Positions 8,693-17,011 of a stretch of DNA of 58,233 bases are shown one piece after another. The translations under genes were made by a program, and so were the position numbers. Every line of letters begins with the position of its first letter. Within the stretch, counting starts at the first letter, position 1. The notes beneath the pieces are model-generated. The model had not been told where the DNA came from. It saw nothing but the letters and a program-made list of their open reading frames with translations, and made no database searches. Origin of the DNA: Candidatus Eremiobacterota bacterium (GTDB lineage: Bacteria > Vulcanimicrobiota > Vulcanimicrobiia > Vulcanimicrobiales > Vulcanimicrobiaceae); NCBI GenBank assembly GCA_019235885.1, contig JAFAKB010000035.1, positions 1 to 58,233 on the forward strand. Reading direction: 5' to 3'.

Positions 8693-9270
8693 CGTCGCTT
8701 CGCGAGCAGACCCGCGATGCGGTTGCGGAACCAGTCGCCGGTCGCGGTCGCTTCGTCGGGCAGCAGCGGTTCCGGCGAGGGGCGCAGCCGCGCGATGTCC
8801 CAGCGCGTCGACTCGAGCCCGGCGCCGAAGTAGCCGTCGGCGAGCGCCGCCTCGGCGTGCGTGCGCACGTTCGCGACGTCGATCCCGTAGAACGCCGCCA
8901 GCGTCGCGGCGACGCGGCAGAGCGCGTCGAGCTGCGGCTCCGTCAGCGGATACGCGCCGAAGTCGGACGGCGTCGCGCCGCGCATCGCCGCGATCGACAG
9001 CCCGATCGACCACGAGTTGCGGCCGCGCGTGTGCGGCGCGTACGGCAGCGCCGGATCGAGCCGCACGTCGCGCATGTTCTCGCGCAGGTCGTGCGTGTGG
9101 TGGACCAGCACGTCGTCGGGCCGGGTCAGCACGAAGTGGTAGGCCGGAAAGACCTGCTCGTAGTCGTGGGCGGTCCAATGCAGCGAGATCGAGCGCAGCT
9201 CACCAGGCGGGAGCTCGGGTCTCCAATCGCGGATGGAGACGGGCTGGGCAAGAGCTATCGGATGATGCAC
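8689..9270 (-). CDS. N-acetylmuramoyl-L-alanine amidase (Amidase_2/AmpD-like)
   Basis: About 193 residues. The order of elements fits Amidase_2 zinc amidases: ISLHWTAHDY (first zinc His), AYHFVL, HTRGRNSWSIGLSIA (substrate platform), VRTHAEA (second His) and STRWDIAR at the C-terminus. It would cleave the amide between MurNAc and the stem peptide, or bind peptidoglycan. No signal peptide is visible. The start is uncertain: GTG at 9270 is the best available but has no Shine-Dalgarno and would overlap the divergent M50 gene start at 9262 by 9 bp. First gene of the amidase/kinase/NDH-2 set. Confidence 0.7.
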   Translation of the reverse strand: MHHPIALAQPVSIRDWRPELPPGELRSISLHWTAHDYEQVFPAYHFVLTRPDDVLVHHTHDLRENMRDVRLDPALPYAPHTRGRNSWSIGLSIAAMRGATPSDFGAYPLTEPQLDALCRVAATLAAFYGIDVANVRTHAEAALADGYFGAGLESTRWDIARLRPSPEPLLPDEATATGDWFRNRIAGLLAKRR

Positions 9271-10122
9271 GACGACGAGGAACGGTTGGCGCGGGAGCGG
9301 CTGAGCCAGCCGCGGCAGCAGAACAAGGAACGGCGAGGCGTCGGGACGGCCGGCGGAATCCTGGTCGCGCTCGGGGTCGCGGCGGCGAAGTTGAAGAGCA
9401 TTCTCGCGGCGGTCGGTCTGTTCAAAGTCTTGATCTTCGGACCCAAGCTGCTGCTCAGCTTCGGCTCGGTCTTCCTCTCGCTGTGGTTCTACGCGATCCT
9501 GTTCGGCTGGAAGTTCGGGATCGTCTTCGTGCTGCAGATATTGGTCCACGAGATGGGGCACTACCTGACCTTCCGCAACTTCGGCGTCCCGGTCTCGCTC
9601 CCGCTGTTCGTCCCCGGGCTCGGCGCGTTCGTCAGCTCGCCGATGACCGCCGACCCGGCCCGCAACGCCGTCGCGGCGGTGATGGGCCCGGTGTTCGGCG
9701 TCGCGGCGGCGGCGGTGTGCTGGGCGTACGGGCTGGCGACCGGCGAAGCGTTCTGGCTGGCCGCGGCGTACGTCGGCTTCTTCCTGAACTTGTTCAATTT
9801 GATTCCGGCCTACCCGTTCGACGGCGGGCGCGTCGCCGGCGCGATCGACGGCCGCATCTGGCTGGTCGGCGTGGTGCTGCTGCTGGGCTGGATCGTCGTG
9901 AACCGCGCCTTCACCGCGTTCACGATCATCATCGTGATCTTCGTCCTCGTCTCGTCGGTGCCGCGCGCGCTCGCGGCGTGGCGCGGCCAAGTCGACCCGC
10001 GCATGCAGATCGCTTCGCCGGCGCAGCGCGGCGCGCTCGCGCTGGCGTACTTCGCGCTGATCGCGATCGCCGTCGCGGGCGCGGCGGCGACGACGATGGA
10101 GCGCAGCGGCATCCGCGGATGA
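9262..10122 (+). CDS. Site-2 protease family (M50) membrane metalloprotease
   Basis: 286 residues with five or six membrane segments. The zinc motif HEMGH is at about residues 96-100 inside LQILVHEMGHYLTFRNFG, and the third ligand motif NLIPAYPFDGGR is at 179-190. This is the rhomboid-unlike S2P fold that cleaves transmembrane segments of anti-sigma factors or other membrane proteins. The N-terminus is a charged cytosolic tail (MMHDDEERLARERLSQ). The TGA stop overlaps the next ATG (10119-10122). No PDZ domain is present. Substrate unknown. Confidence 0.88.
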   Translation: MMHDDEERLARERLSQPRQQNKERRGVGTAGGILVALGVAAAKLKSILAAVGLFKVLIFGPKLLLSFGSVFLSLWFYAILFGWKFGIVFVLQILVHEMGHYLTFRNFGVPVSLPLFVPGLGAFVSSPMTADPARNAVAAVMGPVFGVAAAAVCWAYGLATGEAFWLAAAYVGFFLNLFNLIPAYPFDGGRVAGAIDGRIWLVGVVLLLGWIVVNRAFTAFTIIIVIFVLVSSVPRALAAWRGQVDPRMQIASPAQRGALALAYFALIAIAVAGAAATTMERSGIRG

Positions 10123-10694
10123 GCGAGCGCGATCGGCCGAGCGAGGAGCCGCGCGCGCCGGACTTCGCGATGCAGCGCGCGGTCGAGATCCTGGCGCGGG
10201 TCTACGAAGCGAACCGCGGGCGGCCGAACGTTCGACCCGCGCCGCTCGAGCGGCCGGTCGTGCTCGCAAACGAACGGCTCGTCTTCGCGCTCGGCACGAC
10301 GACGCGCGCGGAGGTCGAGCGCGCGTTCGGCGTCGCGTTTGCGTACCCGCTGCGCGGCTGGCACACGTACGCCGCGCGCGAGGACGCACGGCGCTACTTC
10401 TTGAGCCTGTTCTACTCGGAGCAGAAACTGATCGCGCTCGAATACTACCTGCCGAAGGCCGACCGCGCACCGTCGCTCGCGGCGCGCGACTACGGACCGT
10501 TCCGGCTCTCGCCGGGCGACGTCGCGCTCGGCGCGGCGACCGGCGCATTGGACGAGCGCTACACCCAAGCGGTCGGCGGGCCGGCGCCGATCGTCTACGC
10601 GGAAGCGTACGAGGCGCGTTTTCCCGGCGGCGTCGCGTACGTGATGGGGAACGACGGGCGCGTCGAGCGCCTCGGGCTCTACGCTGCCACGTAG
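10119..10694 (+). CDS. Hypothetical protein coupled to M50 protease
   Basis: 191 residues, soluble, no signal peptide. The core (ERLVFALGTTTRAEVERAFG, then YFLSLFYSEQKLIALEYYLP) alternates helices and strands; the N-terminus is charged and proline-rich. I do not recognise the family. ATG overlaps the M50 stop as ATGA and its own end overlaps the next gene by 11 bp, so the three are likely co-translated. Confidence 0.65.
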   Translation: MSERDRPSEEPRAPDFAMQRAVEILARVYEANRGRPNVRPAPLERPVVLANERLVFALGTTTRAEVERAFGVAFAYPLRGWHTYAAREDARRYFLSLFYSEQKLIALEYYLPKADRAPSLAARDYGPFRLSPGDVALGAATGALDERYTQAVGGPAPIVYAEAYEARFPGGVAYVMGNDGRVERLGLYAAT

Positions 10695-12108
10695 CGCGGC
10701 GCTCGCCGGCGCGCTGCTCGCGCTCGCGCTCGCGTTCACGCTGTTCCGCCCGCCGCCGACGCAAGGTCCGTTCGGGCGCGACTTCGAGGCGTACTACGCC
10801 GCTGGCGCGACGTGGAACGGCGGCGGCGATCCGTGGTCGCGCGAGGTGTGGCGCGTCGAGCGCACGGTCGACGGCGTCGATCCCTCGCGCGAGGAGCTGC
10901 TGCCGTACGTCGGCCCCGCCGCCGCGCTCCCGCTCTACGGTGCGCTCGCGCGGTTTCCGTTCTTGCTCGCGGTGCGCGTCTGGACGGCGCTGCTGGTCCT
11001 CGGGCTGCTCGCGCTCGGGTGGTGTGCGCTCGCGCTCGCCGCGCGCCCTGCGCAGCCGCGCGCGCGCACCGTCGCGACCGTGCTCGCCGCGCTGCTCTTC
11101 GCCGCTGCGAGCGGCGCGGTGACGAGCGCGCTCGCGCTCGGCCAAGTCGCGCTGCTCTCCGCGGCCGGGATCGCCGGCGCGCTGCTGGCGTACGCGCGCC
11201 GCGCGACGCTCGCCGGAGCGTTCGCGACGCTCCTCGCCGGACTGCAGCCGAACCTCGCGCTCGCGCTGCTGGCACGCCTGCGCGACCGTGCCACGTTGCT
11301 CTCGGCGGCGCTTGGCGCGCTCGCGTTCGGCGCGCTGACGCTCTTCGCCGGTGGCGGCGCCGGCGGCTTCGTGACGTACCTGCGCCTGCTCGGCGCGCAC
11401 GGCAACGCCGAGCGCTTCGTCATCATCCAGCACACGCCGGCCGCGATCGCCTACGCGTTCGGCGCGCCTGACAACCTCGCGTCGGGACTGGGCGTCGCGT
11501 GCGCGCTGAGCGCGGTCGTCGCCGTCGTCGCGGTCGCGTTCGCCGCGCGGCTTCCGGCGCGCGACGGAACGCTGCTCGCGCTCGCCGCGCTGCCGTTCGC
11601 GGTCCCGTTCTTCCACGAGCACGACTTCGCGGTCGAATTGATCCCGCTCGTCGTGCTGTCCGCGCTCACGCGCGGAGCCGCGCGCGCGTGGAGCGGTGTC
11701 GCCGCCGCGCTGGTGCTCGTCGACTGGCTCGACCTCGCGCAGCGTCCCGCCGCCGCCGGACAGGTCGTCGCGCTCGGCATCGCGGTGGCGTTCGCGTTCG
11801 TCGCGCTCGGCCCCGGCGCGCGCGCGACGCGCGCCGACCTCGCGCCGTTCGCGGCGCTCGCCGTGCTGGCGTGCTGCGCGCTCCCGCTCGCGCGCGCGCA
11901 CCCCGCGCCCACCTGGCCCGACATGCTGCCCGCGGCGTACCGCGCGCCCGCGAACGCCGACGCAAGCGCCGCATGGTCCGACGAGCAGCGCGCCGCCGGC
12001 CTCGCCGCCCGCAACCCCACCGCCGCCGCCCTACGCGTCCTCCCCCTCGCCGGCTGCATCCTCTTGGGTTTTACTATAATGATCGCCTCACGCGCGGAGC
12101 GCGACTAA
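10684..12108 (+). CDS. Polytopic membrane protein, GT87/DUF2029-like, apparent CTG start
   Basis: 474 residues if started at CTG 10684. The first helix (ALLALALAFTLF) is followed by FGRDFEAYYAAGATWNGGGD, the acidic periplasmic loop typical of GT-C mannosyltransferases of the GT87/DUF2029 group, then many Ala/Leu-rich membrane segments. Such enzymes transfer sugars from polyprenyl phosphates outside the membrane. Between the in-frame stop at 10642 and GTG 10846 there is no ATG, GTG or TTG; starting at 10846 would lose the first helix and the acidic loop, so CTG 10684 is favoured. Ends 4 bp into the convergent transporter gene. Confidence 0.65.
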   Translation: MPRSAALAGALLALALAFTLFRPPPTQGPFGRDFEAYYAAGATWNGGGDPWSREVWRVERTVDGVDPSREELLPYVGPAAALPLYGALARFPFLLAVRVWTALLVLGLLALGWCALALAARPAQPRARTVATVLAALLFAAASGAVTSALALGQVALLSAAGIAGALLAYARRATLAGAFATLLAGLQPNLALALLARLRDRATLLSAALGALAFGALTLFAGGGAGGFVTYLRLLGAHGNAERFVIIQHTPAAIAYAFGAPDNLASGLGVACALSAVVAVVAVAFAARLPARDGTLLALAALPFAVPFFHEHDFAVELIPLVVLSALTRGAARAWSGVAAALVLVDWLDLAQRPAAAGQVVALGIAVAFAFVALGPGARATRADLAPFAALAVLACCALPLARAHPAPTWPDMLPAAYRAPANADASAAWSDEQRAAGLAARNPTAAALRVLPLAGCILLGFTIMIASRAERD

Positions 12109-13721
12109 ATGTCGACGTTCAGGAAATCGTCGAATGGCGTCTGGCTGTTGGGGTGCCAGCCGGTGAGGTCGTCGTTGTACACGTGCACGCTCTCTTGGAT
12201 GTAGAGCACGACGTAGGGGACCTCTTCGTCGATGATCCGCACCGCTTGGGCGGCGATCGCCTTGCGCTTTTCTTCGTCGTAGGTGCTCTTCTGCTGCTGC
12301 AGCAGCGCCTCGAGCCGTTTGTCGCAGAGCCGCGTGACGTTCTGGCCGTTCGGCGGCATCAGCGCGCACGAGTTGAAGGGGTTGAGGTCGCCGTCCGGAG
12401 TCATCTGCCAGCCGAACGCGGTAACGTCGAACTTGCCGTCGTAGACGATCCCGCCGCGCAGCTGAAAGAAGAGCGCCGGGTTGTAGTGCTTGAGGTCGAA
12501 GGCGACCCCGATCTGCTTCCACATGCTGCGGATCAGCTCGATCCGCGAGTCGGCATCGGGGCTCCCCGTCGTGCTCGCCCACTCCAGGTTCAGCCGCACC
12601 CCGTTCTTCGCGCGGATCCCGTCCGGGCCGCGCTTCCAGCCGGCGTCGTCGAGCAGCTTGTTCGCCTTTGCGACGTCGTAGCCGACGAACGGGATCTCCG
12701 AGCTGATCGGGATCGCCGGCGAGATCGGCGACTCTTGGACGATTCCGATTCCGTGGTTGATCTTCCGCACCATCTCGGGGCGGTCGAGCGCGAGCCGCAG
12801 CGCCGCTCGGACCGCGCGCTCGCGCAGCGCCGGGCGCGTCGTGTTGAAGTCGAGGTGTTGGTAGACCGCGCCCGGCTCGCGCACGTGCCCGGTCGTCTTC
12901 AGCGCCATCGCGCGGCCGGCGTACGCGGGCGGAACGTACGCCCACAGGTCGACCTCGCCGGTCTCGAGCTGCGTGAGCAGCGTGTTGCGGTCGGGGATGA
13001 TCTTGTAGATCACCTTCTTGATCTTCGGTTGGCCGCGCCAGTAGTACGGGTTCGCCTCGAGCGTCACGTGGTCGGCGCGCACCCACTCCGTGTAGCGGAA
13101 CGGGCCGATCCCGACCGGCTTGGAGTTGTACGGCGCGTTGTTGATGTTCGGCAGGTTGCCGAGGATGTGCTTGGGCAGGATGCACGGGTTCGCGCCGGCC
13201 GAGCCGAAGAACGTCGGCAAGTAGCCCGAGTACGGTCTCTTCAGGTGAAAGACGACGGTGTGCTTGTTCGGCTCGTCGATCTTCGTGATGAGGTCCCAGC
13301 CGTCGCGCCCCACCTCGTTGTTCGCCGGGTTGTTCACGGCGTTCGTCGAGAAGACGACATCGTCGGCGTCGAACGGCGCGCCGTCCGACCACTTCACGCC
13401 CTCGCGCAGGTGCCAGGTGATCGTGCGCCCGTCCTTGCCGATCCCGCCGTTCGCCTCGGTCGGGACGACCGTCGCCAGCTCCGGCACGGGCCGGTTGTCG
13501 GGGCCGTAGCGGACCAGGTACGCCATCGTGAGCTGCGAGAGGTTGCCGAGCGTGATCGCGGTCGCCAGGTGCGGGTTGAGGCTGTCGAAGTCTTGCGTGT
13601 CGCCGATGCGCAGCGTGTGCGGGATCGTGAACGCGTTCTTGCGCCCCTCCGCCGCACCGCCCGGCGAGCCGGCGCCGGCGAGCAGCAGCACCGCCAGCAC
13701 GAACGCGAAACCTCTCTTCAC
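12105..13721 (-). CDS. ABC transporter family-5 substrate-binding protein, copy 4 of array
   Basis: 538 residues with a signal peptide (MKRGFAFVLAVLLLAGAG) and no lipobox cysteine, unlike two of its siblings. SBP_bac_5 features: RIGDTQDFDSLNPHLATAIT near the N-terminus, then VKWSDGAPFDADDVVFS, the conserved domain-I ligand-binding segment. Very similar along its length to the next gene upstream, ending in the same FDDFLNVDI. These proteins bind peptides, nickel or other solutes in the periplasm. Last of four tandem paralogues; no permease or ATPase gene in the window. Confidence 0.88.
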   Translation of the reverse strand: MKRGFAFVLAVLLLAGAGSPGGAAEGRKNAFTIPHTLRIGDTQDFDSLNPHLATAITLGNLSQLTMAYLVRYGPDNRPVPELATVVPTEANGGIGKDGRTITWHLREGVKWSDGAPFDADDVVFSTNAVNNPANNEVGRDGWDLITKIDEPNKHTVVFHLKRPYSGYLPTFFGSAGANPCILPKHILGNLPNINNAPYNSKPVGIGPFRYTEWVRADHVTLEANPYYWRGQPKIKKVIYKIIPDRNTLLTQLETGEVDLWAYVPPAYAGRAMALKTTGHVREPGAVYQHLDFNTTRPALRERAVRAALRLALDRPEMVRKINHGIGIVQESPISPAIPISSEIPFVGYDVAKANKLLDDAGWKRGPDGIRAKNGVRLNLEWASTTGSPDADSRIELIRSMWKQIGVAFDLKHYNPALFFQLRGGIVYDGKFDVTAFGWQMTPDGDLNPFNSCALMPPNGQNVTRLCDKRLEALLQQQKSTYDEEKRKAIAAQAVRIIDEEVPYVVLYIQESVHVYNDDLTGWHPNSQTPFDDFLNVDI

Positions 13722-13737
13722 GAACCTCTCCTTCGGC

Positions 13738-15369
13738 TCAGATGTCGACGTTCAGGAAGTCGTCGAACGGCGTAGTGTTGTTGGGGTGCCAGTTCTTCAA
13801 GTCGGAGTTGTAGGCGTGGACGTCTTCGCTCACGTAGAGCACCTCGTAGGGCACGTCGGCGATGATCTGCTTCACCGCGTTGGTCACGATCGGCTTGCGG
13901 GCCGCCTCGCTGTACGTCACCTTCTGGAGCTGCAGCCACTTTTCGAGCCGCGGGTCGCACAGCCGGGTGACGTTCTGCCCGTTCGGCGGGAAGTTGGTGC
14001 ACGAGTTCGTCGTGTTGAGATCGCCGTCCGGCGTCAGCTGCCACGCGAACGTGGTGACGTCCCACTTCCCGCCGTACAAGATCCCGCCGGTCACCTGGAA
14101 GAAGAGCGCCGAGTTGTAGTGCTTCGGCGTGACCTTCACGCCGATCTGCTGCCAGTCGCTGCGCAGCTGCTCGATCCGCGCGTCGACGTCCTGATTCCCC
14201 GCGATCGTCGCGACGTCGAGGTCGAGCCGCACGCCGTTCTTCGCCCGAACCCCGTCCGGGCCGCGCACCCAGCCGGCGTCGTCGAGCACCTTGTTGGCCT
14301 GCGCAACGTCGTACGGCACGCTCGGCAGCGGCTCGTAGAGCGGGCTCGCCGGCGTGATCAGGCTCTCTTGGAGAATTCCCACGCCGTGGCTGACCTTCTC
14401 CAAGATCGTCTTGCGGTCGGTCGCGAGCCGCAGCGCGGCGCGCACCGCCTGCTCCTTGAGCGCCGGATGGCTGGTGTTGAAATCGATGTGCGTGTAGAGA
14501 TAGCTCGGGCCGCGGTAGCGGGCGACGTGGGGAAGGGCCGTCACGCGGTCGACGTACGCCGCCGGGATGAAGGTCCACATGTCGAGCTCGCCGGTCTGCA
14601 GCTGCGTGACCAGCGTGTTGCGGTCGGGGATGACCCTGTAGATGACTTTCTTGATTTTCGGGACGCCGCGCCAGTAGTACGGGTTCGCCTCGAGCGTGAT
14701 GTGGTCGCCGCGCACCCAGTCGACGTAGCGGAACGGCCCGATCCCGACCGGCTTGCTGTTGTACGGCGCATGGTTGATGTCGGGCAGGTTCCCGAGGATG
14801 TGCTTCGGGATGACGCACGGGTTCGCGCCGGCCGAGCCGAAGAACGAGGGCAGATACCCCGAGTACTTCTTCTTCAAGTGGTAAACGACGGTGTACTTGT
14901 CGGGCTCGTCGATCTTGGTGATCAGATCCCAGCCGTCACGCCCGACCTCGTTGTTCTTCGGGTTGTTCACCGCGTTGGTCGAGAAGACGACGTCGTCCGC
15001 GTCGAACGGCGCGCCGTCCGACCACTTCACCCCTTTTCGCAGGTGCCAGGTGATCGTGAGCCCGTCCTTGCTGATCCCGCCGTTCTCTTCGGTCGGCACC
15101 TCGGTCGCGAGCTCCGGGGTCGGCTCGTTGTGCGCGTCGTAGCGCACGAGGTACGCCATCGTGAGCTGGTTGAGGTTGCCCAGGATCAGCGAGGTCGACA
15201 GGTGCGGGTTCAGGTTGTCGAAGTCTTGCGTGTCGCCGATCCGCAGCGTGTGCGGGATCGTGTAGGAATTCGTCCCGCCGCCGGACGCCGCCGTCCCGGT
15301 CTGTGTGGCGGTCTTCGTGCACCCGGCAAGCAGCAGTCCGGCCAGCGCGAAAGCAACGGTTCTCTTCAC
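13738..15369 (-). CDS. ABC transporter family-5 substrate-binding lipoprotein, copy 3 of array
   Basis: 543 residues. Lipoprotein signal MKRTVAFALAGLLLAGC with LAGC lipobox. TIPHTLRIGDTQDFDNLNPH and VKWSDGAPFDADDVVFSTNA are nearly identical to the downstream copy, and both end FDDFLNVDI, so these two are the most recent duplicates in the array. The gap to the downstream copy is 16 bp and to the upstream copy 10 bp. Solute unknown. Confidence 0.9.
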   Translation of the reverse strand: MKRTVAFALAGLLLAGCTKTATQTGTAASGGGTNSYTIPHTLRIGDTQDFDNLNPHLSTSLILGNLNQLTMAYLVRYDAHNEPTPELATEVPTEENGGISKDGLTITWHLRKGVKWSDGAPFDADDVVFSTNAVNNPKNNEVGRDGWDLITKIDEPDKYTVVYHLKKKYSGYLPSFFGSAGANPCVIPKHILGNLPDINHAPYNSKPVGIGPFRYVDWVRGDHITLEANPYYWRGVPKIKKVIYRVIPDRNTLVTQLQTGELDMWTFIPAAYVDRVTALPHVARYRGPSYLYTHIDFNTSHPALKEQAVRAALRLATDRKTILEKVSHGVGILQESLITPASPLYEPLPSVPYDVAQANKVLDDAGWVRGPDGVRAKNGVRLDLDVATIAGNQDVDARIEQLRSDWQQIGVKVTPKHYNSALFFQVTGGILYGGKWDVTTFAWQLTPDGDLNTTNSCTNFPPNGQNVTRLCDPRLEKWLQLQKVTYSEAARKPIVTNAVKQIIADVPYEVLYVSEDVHAYNSDLKNWHPNNTTPFDDFLNVDI

Positions 15370-15379
15370 GGTGCGTTCC

Positions 15380-17011
15380 TCAGATGTCCGCCTCGACCAG
15401 ATCGTCGAACGGCGTGGCTTGGTTCGGCCTGAACCCGCGCAGGTCGTCGTTGAAGGCGAAGACGTCCTGGCGCGCGTCGGTCACGATCGTCGGCGCGTCG
15501 CGCACGAGCGCGAGCTGAAACGTCCGCGAGGCGGCGCGCTGCTGCGCCTCGTCGTAGGTGAGGATGAAGCGCCGCAGCGCGGCGTCGGCCTCGCGGTCGC
15601 ACCAGCGCAGCGCGTTCTGCCCGACCGGCGGAAAGCGGTCGCAGCCGTACAGGTTGCGCAGGTCGCCGTTCGGCGGCGGCAGCCACGCGTACAGCGCCAC
15701 GTCGTACTTACCGGCGTACAGGATCCCGCCCGCGAGCGCCGGCGCGAAGTAGAGCGGCGAGGGATAGTGCTTCACGTCGAAGCGCGCGCCGATCGCCGCC
15801 CACGCCGGCCGGATCTGCTCCAGGATCGCGTCGGTGTCGGGCAAGCCGGTCCCGATCGCGAAGGTGAAGTCCAACCGCCGCCCGTTCTTGGCGCGAATCC
15901 CGTCCGCGCCGCGCTGCCACCCCGCCGCGTCGAGCAGCCGGTTCGCCGCCGCGACGTCGAACGGAATGCGCGGCACGTCGACGTGCATCGGGTGCCCCGG
16001 CGGAAACGGCGTCTCTTGCAGGATCCCGACGCCGTGCCGGATCTTCGCCAGGATCGTCGCGCGGTCGGTCGCCAAGCGCAGCGCGCGCCGCACGACCACG
16101 TCGCCGAGCGCGCCGTGCTCGAGCTCGAAGTCGATGTGGTTGAAGAGATACGAGGGCTGGCGCAGTGTCCGCACGCCCGGCAGCGCGTGGACGCGGTCGT
16201 AGTACGCCGCGGGCGCGAACGCCCACATGTCGATCTCGTGCGTGGTGAGCTGCGTGAGCACGGTGTTGCGGTCGGGGATGATCTTGAAGATCACCCGCCG
16301 CAGCTTCGGCTTGCGCCCGAAGTAGAGTGGGTCCGGCACGAGCTCCACCGAGTCCGCGCGCTTCCACGAGGCGTACTTGAACGGCCCGATCCCGACCGGC
16401 AGCGCGTTGTACGGCGCGTCGTTGATCGTCTTGAGGTTGCCGAGCAAGTGCTTGGGGAGGACGCACGGGTTCCCGCCGCCGGAGCTGAAGAAGTTCACGT
16501 AGAACCCGCTGTACGGGCGCTTCAGGCGAAAGACGACGGTGTACGGATCGGGCGTGTCGAGCCGTGCGATCTGGTCGAAGCCCACGTGCGTCCCCTCGTT
16601 GTTCGCCGGGTTCAGGACGACGCCGACCGAGAACTTCACGTCCGCGGCGGTGAACGCAGCGCCGTCGGCCCACTTCGCGTCGCGCCGCAGCTTGTACGTG
16701 ATCGTCTTGCCGTCGGCCGAGATGCCGCCGTTCGCCTTCGACGGCACGGCGAGCGCGAGCTCCGGGACCGGCCGGTTCGCGCGGTCGAACTTGACCAGCC
16801 ACGCCATCGTGTTCGAGGACATGAACGAGAGCGTGACCTGCTGCGCGAGGTGCGGGTTCAGTCCGACGACGTCCTCGCCGGTCGCGTACCGCAGCACGTG
16901 CGCGATCGTGTACGGGTGCCGCGTCGCCTGCGCGGTCGAACCCAGCGGGAGGGCGGCGCACGCGATCACCGCAAGCATCGCAACCGTGCGCCTCAGTAGT
17001 GGTACTCCCAC
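15380..17011 (-). CDS. ABC transporter family-5 substrate-binding protein, copy 2 of array
   Basis: About 540 residues. A signal peptide (LRRTVAMLAVIACAALPLG) is followed by the family-5 N-terminal strand (YTIAHVLRYATGEDVVGLNP) and AKWADGAAFTAADVKFSVGV. Divergent from copies 3 and 4 but ends in the related FDDLVEADI. Start is ambiguous: GTG 17011 is used here; TTG 17020, ATG 16978 and a CTG at 16996, which overlaps the upstream TGA as CTGA with GGGAG 8 bp before it, are all possible. Solute unknown. Confidence 0.85.
   Translation of the reverse strand: MGVPLLRRTVAMLAVIACAALPLGSTAQATRHPYTIAHVLRYATGEDVVGLNPHLAQQVTLSFMSSNTMAWLVKFDRANRPVPELALAVPSKANGGISADGKTITYKLRRDAKWADGAAFTAADVKFSVGVVLNPANNEGTHVGFDQIARLDTPDPYTVVFRLKRPYSGFYVNFFSSGGGNPCVLPKHLLGNLKTINDAPYNALPVGIGPFKYASWKRADSVELVPDPLYFGRKPKLRRVIFKIIPDRNTVLTQLTTHEIDMWAFAPAAYYDRVHALPGVRTLRQPSYLFNHIDFELEHGALGDVVVRRALRLATDRATILAKIRHGVGILQETPFPPGHPMHVDVPRIPFDVAAANRLLDAAGWQRGADGIRAKNGRRLDFTFAIGTGLPDTDAILEQIRPAWAAIGARFDVKHYPSPLYFAPALAGGILYAGKYDVALYAWLPPPNGDLRNLYGCDRFPPVGQNALRWCDREADAALRRFILTYDEAQQRAASRTFQLALVRDAPTIVTDARQDVFAFNDDLRGFRPNQATPFDDLVEADI

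Noticed and set aside
9271-11901. Very long Arg/Glu-rich minus-strand frame continuing upstream of the amidase
   Set aside because: It is antisense to the M50 protease and GT87-like genes and has the low-complexity composition of a shadow frame; only the part after about 9270 has amidase motifs.
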